Assembly (NCBI GenBank): GCA_028691715.1
Contig: JAQUYR010000002.1
Location: 12,963 to 34,862, forward strand
Length of the DNA: 21,900 bases
Direction of reading: 5' to 3'
DNA from: Bacilli bacterium
GTDB taxonomy: Bacteria; Bacillota_I; Bacilli_A; ML615J-28; CAG-698
Positions 8,110 through 17,200 of this stretch are shown in pieces. Below the pieces are notes generated by a model. The model ran no database searches and was not told the origin of the DNA. It saw only the letters and a list, made by a program, of their open reading frames with translations. Both the position numbers and the translations under genes were made by a program. Each line of letters opens with the position of its first letter. Positions within the stretch are counted from its first letter, which is position 1.

Positions 8110-8204
8110 TTTTCTTCTCTCCTTTTCAGGGCCTTAATTGAAATACCTAATCCATCTCAAAAAATGACCAATTTTATAAATTAATCGCTCTGATTGGAGA
8201 GGAA

Positions 8205-8226
8205 TAAAAAAGAAAACTTTTCTTTT
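8205..8226 (-). terminator. weak AU-rich hairpin with T-run between uppP and the opine-dehydrogenase-like gene
   Basis: A 19-base palindrome AAAAGAAAA-C-TTTTCTTTT (8208-8226) followed on the minus strand by TTTTTTATTCC. The stem is all A/T apart from two G-C pairs, so termination would be weak. It may end the thrS-uppP unit. No convincing promoter was found in the 195-base gap (8110-8304). Confidence 0.3.
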
Positions 8227-8250
8227 CAATATTAAATTTTAGTATTTAAA

Positions 8251-8270
8251 TCTAAGCAGATCTCTAAGCA
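8251..8270. repeat. short direct repeat in the uppP to opine-dehydrogenase gap
   Basis: TCTAAGCA occurs at 8251-8258 and again at 8263-8270, 12 bases apart (about one helical turn). It could be a binding site for a regulator of the downstream gene, but 8-base repeats arise by chance in AT-rich DNA. Confidence 0.25.
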
Positions 8271-8304
8271 CACTCCAATGTAACGATTTTTTATATCAAA
8301 TCTT

Positions 8305-9114
8305 TTATACTAAGCCATAAATCAAAACACTTAATCCAATAGCTAAGCAGTAATAACCAAACCAACTCAATTTTCCTTTTCTGATAACTGTTAACAATAC
8401 TTTGAAAGAAAAGTATGTTGTAACACCGGCGATAACAAAACTAATTGCATAAGGAATGATTGTTGAATTGACAAATACCATTTCCTTAAAATTAGTAAAT
8501 TCCAGGACTGTTGCTCCTAATACCGCTGGTACAAACATCAAGAAAGCATAATCAGCAGCTACTTCTTTATCTATTTTTCTTGAGAAAGCTCCAGATAAAC
8601 AAGAGCCACTTCTCGATATTCCTGAGAACACCCCAAAGCACTGAAAACAACCAATAACTAGAGCATCCTTATAATTCAAATCATTTTCTTGACGAGTACC
8701 CTTGATTCTTGTCAAGAACATCAACATTATTCCATTTATCATTAGCAATAAACCAACAATCCATAATGTTGAGCCGAATTCTGTAATTACATCCTTAAAA
8801 ATTAAAGTAAATATTACTGTTGGTATTGTTGAAACGACCAACATAAGACAATATTTAAATTCCTTTTGGTACTCTTTCTCTTTTTTAAAGACAAATAAAC
8901 AAAATCCTCTTATCAATCGCCAAAGTTTTTTTCCTAAAAAAAACAAAATAGCGATTAAACTAGCAAGATGGAGAATAACTTCAAAAGTTAGAGAATCATC
9001 ACTGATATTCATAATATCTTGAGCGATGATTAAGTGAGCACTAGAAGAAATTGGTAAGACTTCAGCAATTCCCTGAATTAGTCCTAGCAAAATATATTTC
9101 AATATTTCTATCAT
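8305..9114 (-). CDS. uppP: undecaprenyl-diphosphate phosphatase (UppP/BacA)
   Basis: Polytopic membrane phosphatase (269 aa, normal length) that converts undecaprenyl pyrophosphate to the monophosphate carrier used for peptidoglycan, teichoic acid and capsule units. The first motif reads GLIQGIAEVLPISSSAHLI: Gln14 and Glu18 fit the family's E/Q-x-x-x-E rule. The second motif is FSGISRSGSCLSGAFSRK, with Arg168 at the place of the catalytic Arg. The usual PGxSRSGxT appears as SGISRSGSC, so Pro and Thr are replaced by Ser and Cys. It starts 13 bases after the dehydratase stop, with AAGGT as ribosome site, and is last in the thrS unit. Confidence 0.93.
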   Translation of the reverse strand: MIEILKYILLGLIQGIAEVLPISSSAHLIIAQDIMNISDDSLTFEVILHLASLIAILFFLGKKLWRLIRGFCLFVFKKEKEYQKEFKYCLMLVVSTIPTVIFTLIFKDVITEFGSTLWIVGLLLMINGIMLMFLTRIKGTRQENDLNYKDALVIGCFQCFGVFSGISRSGSCLSGAFSRKIDKEVAADYAFLMFVPAVLGATVLEFTNFKEMVFVNSTIIPYAISFVIAGVTTYFSFKVLLTVIRKGKLSWFGYYCLAIGLSVLIYGLV

Positions 9115-9127
9115 TTTTTATGACCTT

Positions 9128-10984
9128 CTACTTTCCATTAGGTTGGTATTGAGGAACCAATTCTTTGACCAAATTCTTCATATTTTCGCTATCCTCTTGA
9201 ACAGCTATAAATAAATCATCAAGTTTTTTAAAGAAATTTTCTTCATCAAGTTCTATTGGCTTTCCAATATGAATTGATTTATTGTCTGTTTCTTGTAATC
9301 CTTCTTCTTCCATTAGTAACTCTTCGTATAGTTTTTCTCCTGGTCGAAGTCCTGTAATCTCAATCATAATATCAATATTGGGAACATATCCTGATAGTTT
9401 AATAAGATTTTCAGCTAAATCATAAATTTTAACGGGGTCTCCCATATCAAGGACAAAAATTTCACCGCCTTTTGCATAACTTCCTGCCTGCAAAACCAAA
9501 CTGACGGCCTCAGGAATAGTCATAAAGTACCTGGTGATATCTTTATGTGTCACTGTTACTGGACCACCCGACTCTATTTGCTTTTTAAATAAGGGGATAA
9601 CTGATCCATTTGATCCTAAAACATTTCCAAAACGAACAGCAACAAATTCTGTTTTTGAATGCTTATTTATGGTTTGGATTATCATCTCACAAATTCTTTT
9701 AGTCGCTCCCATGATATTAGTCGGTCTGACAGCCTTGTCTGTTGAGATCATTATAAAACGCTTTGTCTGATACTTTGAAGCTGCATTAGCAACATTTAGC
9801 GTCCCAAAAACATTATTCTTAACTGCCTCACAAGGGCTGGTTTCCATCAGAGGAACATGTTTATGAGCTGCTGCATGATAGACAATATCTGGATGATACT
9901 TTTCAAATACCCTCTCCATTTTATTTTTGTCACGGACACTAGCAATTAAAACTAAAAGGTTCAGTTTTGGATAATTTCGTTTTAGCTCCTGTTCTATATC
10001 ATAAGCATTGTTTTCATATGCATCGAGGATAATAAGTTGCTTAGGACTACTTTTAGCGATTTGGCGACATAATTCAGAACCTATAGAACCACCACCACCA
10101 GTAATCATAACTATTTGATTTCCAAGGTAGCCATTTATTTCCTCTAAATTAACCTTTACTTGATCTCTTCCCAGTAAGTCCTCTATTTCAACATTCCTGA
10201 TTTTCTTAACAGAAACCTTTTCTCCAACAAGTTGATAAATACCTGGAAGTGTCTGTATCTTACATCTTGTTTCTTTACAAATCATCAGTATCTTAGCAAT
10301 TTCATTTGGACTAGCCGAAGGTATTGCGATTATAATGCGATCGATATCATAATTTTTGGAAGCTAGAACAATATCATCACGATTCCCAATAATCTTTATT
10401 CCTAAAACATATTGATTCTTCTTATCTGGATTGTCATCAATGACACAAAGAGGAACCATGTTTAAATCTGGTTTTCCTTGCATTTCCCTGATTATACTGG
10501 CACCGGCCTCACCAGCACCCACAATCATAACTCTAATTTTTTCACTCCCATTTGTTTTTATGAAAGTAACCATATTTCCATTTTGGTAAAGTCTAGTTAT
10601 TCGATAAACAAATCTTCCACCAAGGGTGAATATAAATTGAAATAGCGAAACCGCTATACACCATCTAATTGGTAAAAATCCTGAGGTTATTATCATAATA
10701 ACGATATTTATCACCAATACAGATATTACTCCCAAGCAAATTTTAAGTGCCTCATTAAGCCCAGCATATTTCCATAGGCTATCATATAATTTAAAACTAG
10801 CAAAACTGATTATAGTTATTCCACATAATGGTATTAAATACATTATTAAATTAGAATAATCAATTGAATTTTTATCCTTTTCAGTAATCCATAAAGCTAA
10901 AAAGGAAACAGCAATTACTATAAAAATATCATATAAAACAAATAACACTTTTTTTATACTTCTACTAATCTTTATTTTGTCCAT
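9128..10984 (-). CDS. membrane NDP-sugar 4,6-dehydratase (CapD/WbpM/PglF type)
   Basis: 618-residue enzyme of the large membrane-anchored dehydratase class that turns UDP-GlcNAc (or a related NDP-HexNAc) into its 4-keto-6-deoxy form, the entry to bacillosamine, QuiNAc or FucNAc sugars. Order: four membrane segments (about 11-34, 45-66, 82-100, 106-125); a first CoA-binding-like Rossmann domain (VMIVGAGEAG, 152-161); and a second catalytic SDR domain with TGGGGSIGSE (295-304), AAAHKHVPLME, STDKAVRP (414-421) and MGATK (425-429). Met425 stands where short SDRs have the catalytic Tyr, as is typical of WbpM/PglF. Follows the M28-like gene by 45 bases. Confidence 0.92.
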   Translation of the reverse strand: MDKIKISRSIKKVLFVLYDIFIVIAVSFLALWITEKDKNSIDYSNLIMYLIPLCGITIISFASFKLYDSLWKYAGLNEALKICLGVISVLVINIVIMIITSGFLPIRWCIAVSLFQFIFTLGGRFVYRITRLYQNGNMVTFIKTNGSEKIRVMIVGAGEAGASIIREMQGKPDLNMVPLCVIDDNPDKKNQYVLGIKIIGNRDDIVLASKNYDIDRIIIAIPSASPNEIAKILMICKETRCKIQTLPGIYQLVGEKVSVKKIRNVEIEDLLGRDQVKVNLEEINGYLGNQIVMITGGGGSIGSELCRQIAKSSPKQLIILDAYENNAYDIEQELKRNYPKLNLLVLIASVRDKNKMERVFEKYHPDIVYHAAAHKHVPLMETSPCEAVKNNVFGTLNVANAASKYQTKRFIMISTDKAVRPTNIMGATKRICEMIIQTINKHSKTEFVAVRFGNVLGSNGSVIPLFKKQIESGGPVTVTHKDITRYFMTIPEAVSLVLQAGSYAKGGEIFVLDMGDPVKIYDLAENLIKLSGYVPNIDIMIEITGLRPGEKLYEELLMEEEGLQETDNKSIHIGKPIELDEENFFKKLDDLFIAVQEDSENMKNLVKELVPQYQPNGK

Positions 10985-11029
10985 AATTTATCATATCCCC
11001 GTTTTTATAATTCCTAATATGTTTTAAAT

Positions 11030-11971
11030 TTAAATTAAGTTTGGTTTTTTGTTAATTGTATTCTCTATTACTTCCTCAATATTATTCTTAGCAATGAATG
11101 CTTTCATTCCCGAAACAACATAATCAACATTTGATAAAGTGATGTGACGATCATTTTTATACAACATTTTATCCGAATAAAAACCTTTATTGTTCCTTGA
11201 TGTATATGCTCTTATAGCAACATGGTGAAATTTTTTAAAGGCAAAATGATCAGTTGTGTTGCCATTTGTCGCCTCGTGATAACTTACCTTTGCTTTAACT
11301 ATTTTAGAAGATTCAAGAGCTTCTTTGATTTCATCAACAAACTTCGTTTCTCTAAAATAATCAAGAACAAAATTATTACCATACCCTATTTTATCAATGA
11401 TAATTATCTTTCTGTCAATAGAAATCAAATCATCCTTAGTCATCTGATTATTCATAGCCTTAGCTCCTGAAAATCCCTTAAAGTGATTATCAAGAAAAGC
11501 ATAAGCAATTTTATTATTGATTGTTCCCACTTCTTCCATTAAATCAAGAAGACACAGGATTCCACTTGTTGAATTGAAGTTAAAACGACTAGCGCCTCCA
11601 AGCCAACCATATGAATACATCGCTAAAAGAATAAAAGGAATTCCCAGATAAAACATTTTGGGAATGGCTATTATTAAAATCAAAGCAATAATCAAAGAGG
11701 AAATAGCAATAATAATATTTGATAATGGTGAACTTTTCATAACAAATGCTGGCATTTTAACTGGCGTATCATAATATGTAGCAATAACATATTTTGATTT
11801 CCTTAAATCACCAATAACAACATTCTTTTGTCCCCCGAAGCGTGGATAATTTTCACTTCGCAAACCTAATTCTCCAGCGCGTTCAAGGATAAAATCTCTA
11901 AAATTTTTCTTATTTCCTTTGCTTAAGCGATTCTGATAAAAAATTAAATCTTCAAAGTTCTTTTTACTCAT
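11030..11971 (-). CDS. M28-peptidase-like membrane protein with degenerate metal site
   Basis: 313-residue protein with the fold landmarks of M28 zinc aminopeptidases but most metal ligands changed. The HxD motif is YYD (66-68); the bridging-Asp segment DDNASG is FNSTSG with Asn133; the catalytic Glu-Glu is His163-Phe164 in DNHFKGFSG. Only Asp193 (IIDKIGYG) and the last His276 (DRHITL) look conserved. Two membrane segments (about 84-103 and 105-121) are inserted between the first and second motifs, which would tether the domain to the membrane. Starts 3 bases after the thrS stop with a strong AGGAAGG ribosome site inside thrS. Probably a non-catalytic member; its true job is unknown. Alignment was made by eye. 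Confidence 0.65.
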   Translation of the reverse strand: MSKKNFEDLIFYQNRLSKGNKKNFRDFILERAGELGLRSENYPRFGGQKNVVIGDLRKSKYVIATYYDTPVKMPAFVMKSSPLSNIIIAISSLIIALILIIAIPKMFYLGIPFILLAMYSYGWLGGASRFNFNSTSGILCLLDLMEEVGTINNKIAYAFLDNHFKGFSGAKAMNNQMTKDDLISIDRKIIIIDKIGYGNNFVLDYFRETKFVDEIKEALESSKIVKAKVSYHEATNGNTTDHFAFKKFHHVAIRAYTSRNNKGFYSDKMLYKNDRHITLSNVDYVVSGMKAFIAKNNIEEVIENTINKKPNLI

Positions 11972-11974
11972 TTC

Positions 11975-13885
11975 TTACCTTCCTAATGTTTTTATTTCAT
12001 TCTTAATCATTTTAACAAATTCATTGATAGTAACTGTTTTTGTTTCACTAGAACCATATTTACGATATGTCAATAAGTTATTATTTACTTCTTCATCGCC
12101 ACAAACCAACTGATATGGAATTTTTTTAGTTTGAGCTTCTCTAATCTTATATCCCAGTTTTTCATCACGATCATCAATTTCACATCTTATATCTTCAAGG
12201 AATAACATATTTTTTAATTCCTTAACAAATTTCAAATGATGTTCGTTGTTAACTGGAATTAATTTAACTTGTACTGGAGCAAGCCATGTTGGGAAAGCCC
12301 CACCAAAGTGTTCAATAATAACTCCAATAAATCTTTCAAGAGATCCAAATAAAGCCCGGTGTAACATAACTGGACGTTGTTTTTCACCGTTTTCATCGAT
12401 ATAAGTTAAGTCAAATCTTTCTGGTAAATTCATATCCAATTGAATTGTACCGCATTGCCATATTCTATTCATAGAATCTCTTAATTTAAAATCAAGTTTA
12501 GGGCCATAGAAAGCACCATCACCAGGATTAATCTTAAATTCACGATTTACTGAACGACAGGCATCAGCTAAAGCTTTTTCAGCAATATCCCATGTTTCAA
12601 TAGTACCAATATACTTATCCTCTGGACGAGTCGATAATTCGATATGATAAGAAAGATTAAAAACAGAATATACTTCCTCAAATAACTTAATAAGTTTTCC
12701 GACTTCTTCAACTATTTGATCTGGTCTCATGAATATGTGGGCATCATCCTGAGTAAAATTACGAACTCTGAATAATCCATTAAGAGCTCCACTTGCTTCA
12801 TGACGATGAACTAATCCCAATTCTCCAACTTTCAAAGGAAAATCCTTATATGAATGCAGACTATTTTTATAAACCAGCATGCCACCTGGGCAATTCATCG
12901 GTTTAATAGCAAAGACATGTTTATCTATCTCAGATGTGTACATATTTTCACGGTAGTTTGCCCAATGACCCGATTTCTCCCAAAGTTCCTTGTTAAGCAT
13001 TATCGGTGTTTGAATAAATTGATAGCCTTCACGAGTATGGATTCGATACCAGTAATCCTCTAATTGTTTTCTCAAGATCATTCCTTTAGGTAACCAAAAA
13101 GGAAATCCTGGTCCGTATTCACTCAGCATGAATAGCTCTAATTCTCTTCCTAGTTTACGATGATCTCTTGCTTCACGTTCTTTTAAATCTTCTAAATGTT
13201 TGTTCAGATCTTCTTCAGTGAAAAAGCAAGTTCCATAAATTCTTTGCAATTGTTCATTTTTACTGTCACCGCGCCAGTATGCACCACTGATAGCTAGAAC
13301 TTTACAAAATCTCAGCCATTTAGTACTGCTAACGTGAGGTCCACGACACAGGTCTCTAAATCCAGCATGTTCATAACATGTGATAACCTCTTCTTTTGGT
13401 AATTCAGAGATAATCTCCACTTTATATTTATCATTTTTAAATAATTCTAAGGCTTCTTCTTTAGTGACCTCGAAGCGAATGAAATCGATATCCTGAGAAG
13501 CTATATGTTTCATTTCTTTTTCGATTCTTCCAAAATCTTCTTCAGTTATTTTTACCCCTTCACCAGGGTTGATATCATAATAGAAACCCTCTTCTATTGC
13601 TGGGCCTACGCCAAAGCAAGCATCAGGATATAATTTTTTAACAGCACTAGCTAGTAAATGACTACAAGAATGATTTAATACAGCGAATGCCTCTTTGTCA
13701 TCCTTTGTAATCAGCTGTAATGTGCTATCCTCTTCAATCGGTCTTTTCAAGTCCCACATGATATCATTAACCTTTGCACAAACCGATTTCTTAGCAAGGC
13801 TTGAAGAAATGCTACTAGCAATCTCATAAGCACTTGTTCCTTTATTAAATTCCTTAACACTACCATCTAAAAATGTAATTTTCAT
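11975..13885 (-). CDS. thrS: threonyl-tRNA synthetase
   Basis: Class II synthetase that charges tRNA-Thr. Full-length (636 aa) and intact: TGS domain (1-60); editing domain with HSCSH (72-76) and CRGPH; catalytic core with MNCPGG (zinc Cys), motif 2 (HRHEASGALNGLFRVRNF) and motif 3 (MLHRALFGSLERF, with zinc His); and an anticodon-binding domain beginning WLAPVQVKLIPV. Start supported by GGAG 8 bases upstream and by the T-box leader in front. The next gene begins 3 bases after its stop, so transcription almost certainly continues into the M28-like, dehydratase and uppP genes. Confidence 0.98.
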   Translation of the reverse strand: MKITFLDGSVKEFNKGTSAYEIASSISSSLAKKSVCAKVNDIMWDLKRPIEEDSTLQLITKDDKEAFAVLNHSCSHLLASAVKKLYPDACFGVGPAIEEGFYYDINPGEGVKITEEDFGRIEKEMKHIASQDIDFIRFEVTKEEALELFKNDKYKVEIISELPKEEVITCYEHAGFRDLCRGPHVSSTKWLRFCKVLAISGAYWRGDSKNEQLQRIYGTCFFTEEDLNKHLEDLKEREARDHRKLGRELELFMLSEYGPGFPFWLPKGMILRKQLEDYWYRIHTREGYQFIQTPIMLNKELWEKSGHWANYRENMYTSEIDKHVFAIKPMNCPGGMLVYKNSLHSYKDFPLKVGELGLVHRHEASGALNGLFRVRNFTQDDAHIFMRPDQIVEEVGKLIKLFEEVYSVFNLSYHIELSTRPEDKYIGTIETWDIAEKALADACRSVNREFKINPGDGAFYGPKLDFKLRDSMNRIWQCGTIQLDMNLPERFDLTYIDENGEKQRPVMLHRALFGSLERFIGVIIEHFGGAFPTWLAPVQVKLIPVNNEHHLKFVKELKNMLFLEDIRCEIDDRDEKLGYKIREAQTKKIPYQLVCGDEEVNNNLLTYRKYGSSETKTVTINEFVKMIKNEIKTLGR

Positions 13886-13940
13886 AATTTTAACTCCTTA
13901 TCTTTATTTTATCATTATTAATTACTTTTTACAATCCACA

Positions 13941-14176
13941 AAAAATAAAAAAATCCCTTGCATATATTGCAAAGGACTGTAAATATCAGCGGTACCACCT
14001 TAATTCAAACAAAACGATCATTTTGTCTGCACTCTTATCTGTTAACGCCAGACTCACGGAACTATTTTCATAGTCAGCTCCACGATAGTAATTATTAAAG
14101 TTTATTAGTAGCTTACACCATCCTACCTCGCTTTGTAATAAATTATTTTAATAATCGTGTTCGTATCTTCACCATT
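13941..14176 (-). promoter_or_regulatory. T-box riboswitch leader of thrS
   Basis: The minus strand holds the T-box core AAGGTGGTACCGC (RC of 13989-14001) that pairs with the uncharged tRNA acceptor end, followed by a terminator hairpin (TCCTTTGCA/TGCAAGGGA, 13954-13976) and a T-run (13943-13953). Upstream is Stem I: CACGAT and ATTAAA on the 5' side pair with TTTAAT and ATCGTG on the 3' side. The internal loop between the 3' segments contains ACT followed by A (14087-14089), the likely Thr specifier codon, and the apical part carries GGATGGTGTAAGC. Low tRNA-Thr charging should favour the antiterminator and expression of thrS and the genes behind it. Confidence 0.93.
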
Positions 14177-14182
14177 TGTATA

Positions 14183-14211
14183 ATTATACAATAAAATAGT
14201 TGTTTAGTCAA
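14183..14211 (-). promoter_or_regulatory. sigma-A promoter of the thrS unit
   Basis: Minus strand TTGACT (14206-14211), 17-base spacer, TATAAT (14183-14188). Transcription would begin near 14176, directly ahead of the T-box Stem I. Confidence 0.85.
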
Positions 14212-14244
14212 TCTATATTACCACATATAACTACTTATTTACAT

Positions 14245-14285
14245 CTAATAAAATCACCCGATTATTTAATATAATCGAGTGATTT
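14245..14285 (-). terminator. terminator of the giant lipoprotein gene
   Basis: Fifteen-base arms 14251-14265 and 14271-14285 pair with two mismatches around a five-base loop, 10 bases after the stop codon, followed on the minus strand by TTTTATTAG. It isolates the giant gene from the thrS promoter. Confidence 0.75.
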
Positions 14286-14295
14286 AAATATTATT

Positions 14296-17200
14296 CTATC
14301 TGGCGATAACATTTACCTTAATCGTGCATGTCTGAGTAGGATCAGTGTTTAAAGTAGCTGTAATCGTCGCAGTACCAATTTTTACACCTGTTAATTTTCC
14401 ATTAACAAATCTTATTATTTCAGTATCACTTGAAGAATAGGTAATCGTGTATCCAGTAATATCAAGTATAGAAGTTGGTATACTAACAAAATTCTCTGTG
14501 ATAACGACATTAACACTAGTAGTAGAGAAGCTGAATATAGGCTTGATTTCATAAACACCAAACAATTCATCATCGCTAGTAGTCTGAACCATCGTTCCAT
14601 ACACATAGATATAACGATCAAAATCGCCTAAACTTGTTTCGGTAATCGTTGGTAAATTCAAAGATTTAATAATAACTCTTACAAGATTTGTATTATTATT
14701 GAAAGCCATTGGCATTATTTCAAGATTGCCTGAAGCAATGATCACTTCTGTGAATTTACTATTGGTAAATGCTCCAGTAGCAACTACCCTTACAGTAGCT
14801 GGAATCATTAGTGATAATCTCGTAGCTGGCGTCAAATCTTGAATCATCGTCTCGCCATTCTTTGATAACAGAACATTATCATAAACTTTATAAGTTGTAT
14901 TTGTTGAATCAAGAGTCGCTGTAATCAGATTATTACAGCCAGCAAAAATTAAACTACCAACCTTGTTTAAATTCTTCGGTAGAGAAATAGTTACTAATTG
15001 CGTACAATCCTTAAAAGCATAATCAGCTATTTCTCTGACACCATTTCCAAAGGAAATAGCGTTTAAGGTGCTACAACCACTAAAGGCATATTTACCTATT
15101 GAGGTTATAGATAACGGAATAGTTATATTTCTCAATCTCGTACATCCAGCAAAAGTGCTCTCCTTAATTTCAGTCACACCGCCAGTTATTATATCTACTC
15201 CAGTAAGATTTGTACAATTTTCAAAAGCATGAGCTCCAATTGAAGTAACAGTATTAGGAATTGAAACTGTTGCAACTGTAGTTGCTCCACTAAAAGCGTA
15301 ATCAGCAATTGTTCTGATATTCGCTGGAATAGTTATATTTCCACTCGAACCAGAAACAAAATTATACTTATACAAAACATTACCAAAAAGGACAAATGTT
15401 TCGGTTGTTGCTTCACTATACCATAACGTATTGTGGAAAGCTTTAGTTCCAACTTCTGTTATAGCTGTTGATTTAACAATATTATCCAATGAAGTACAAT
15501 TATAGAAGGCATACTCTCCAACCTTAACAATTGTATTAGGCATGATTATGTCGGTTATTGTTGTGTTATCCCTAAAAGCATTTTTACCAATTGCTACAAC
15601 TGTTCCTGTTACTACCCCACTAGAAGTATTAACATTCATAGTTTGGCTGATACCAACAATTTCATCTGTTCCCTGATATTCTAAAATAGTTATTTCACCA
15701 TCATATAGTGATATGTAGAAATCATTTTGTTCTACGAATAATGTACCATTCTCATATATATCATAGTTAGCCCAGTAAGCATTACTTCGATACCAAGAAA
15801 TATAATAAGATCTTGCAAAAACCACTAATCCCTCATATATGAAACCTGAATCAGCATTGACAAATTCCGCGTTAAATGTTGCCGTTGAAATGTTCTTTGG
15901 TAAAGCTTTATAACCGATTGTATGAACTCCAGTATCACAGACGATATCTGTTGCTTCACTATCATAGAACGCATAAGCTCCGATTGTTCCAACATAACTA
16001 CCAATCTTTCGAATCTCATCAATTGTTGAACTAGTTCCAATATATTTAACAATTGTTACCTCATCTATTTCACTATTCAAAATATATTTATAATTAGTAT
16101 TTTGTAAAATGACTGTTCCTGTTTGATAAATCTGATAATTATTCCAATTATCATCAGCCAAATAATTAGCCAACATCGTACTTGGAACATAGAACATAAT
16201 CCAATTATCAGCAAGAACTGTAGCTTTGGGAACAGTTAAAGCATTAACAGTTACACTGTTCAACTTATCACAATTTTGGAAAGCCTTATAACCAATATAT
16301 GTGATAGTTGCTGGTATTGTAATTGTTTCGACTGTCGCATTATTAGCAAAAGCCATCGCATAAATACTAGAAACTGTCATGCCATTAATAGAACTAGGTA
16401 CAACAACATTTTTAGCAATACCAATATATTTCACAATTCCAATACTATTATTATAAATCGAATAACGATATTCTTCATTTTGCGCAATTACTGAACCAGT
16501 ATTATGAACACTACATTCAGTGAAATTATTCAGATAAACGTTGAAATAATCATTAGGAACCAAAACAATATCTTCGCTGTGACAAACCTGTACTCCAATA
16601 GATACTGGACAAGCTCCCAAGAAACGAATACTTGTGTTAACAGTATTCTCGTTGTACAGTGAGTAGTCATCTAAATACTTGATACTTGTTGGTACAATAA
16701 CTTCAGTTGTTGTTTCTGGCATATAGTAAATTGCAAATCTACCGATTGTTTCAACAGGCTTTGTATTGATTGTTGAAGGTATAGTAACTGTTTCTGTCCA
16801 ATTTAATACTCTGATTATGGTAATCTTATTATTAAGTTCACCATATATATAATCCGCACCTCTAGTAATTACCATCGTTTTTGGATAAACAACAGTGTTT
16901 TCATAAGTAACTAAATATTCCTCTAGTAAAACATTTGGTACTATTAAAATGACATTCTTAGCAAATTCCTCGCCGAAATTAACTAAATTAACTCCCTCAG
17001 TCTCAACAGTCTCTAGAACGCTTAGATTCCTAAATGCTCTTGCTTCAACAAAAGAGATTATGTTATCACCAATAGCATTAGGGATGATGACATTTGATTC
17101 ATCTCCAAGATACTGTAAGATTCCATATTTGGTCAATGATCTAATAATAGCGAAATCCCCTTGGATAATATTACTATCATAGACATTATCTAAATCACTA

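Noticed and set aside
8702..9022. Plus-strand open frame of 106 codons inside uppP.
   Set aside because: It is opposite the conserved UppP coding sequence, with no homology I recognise and no promoter.
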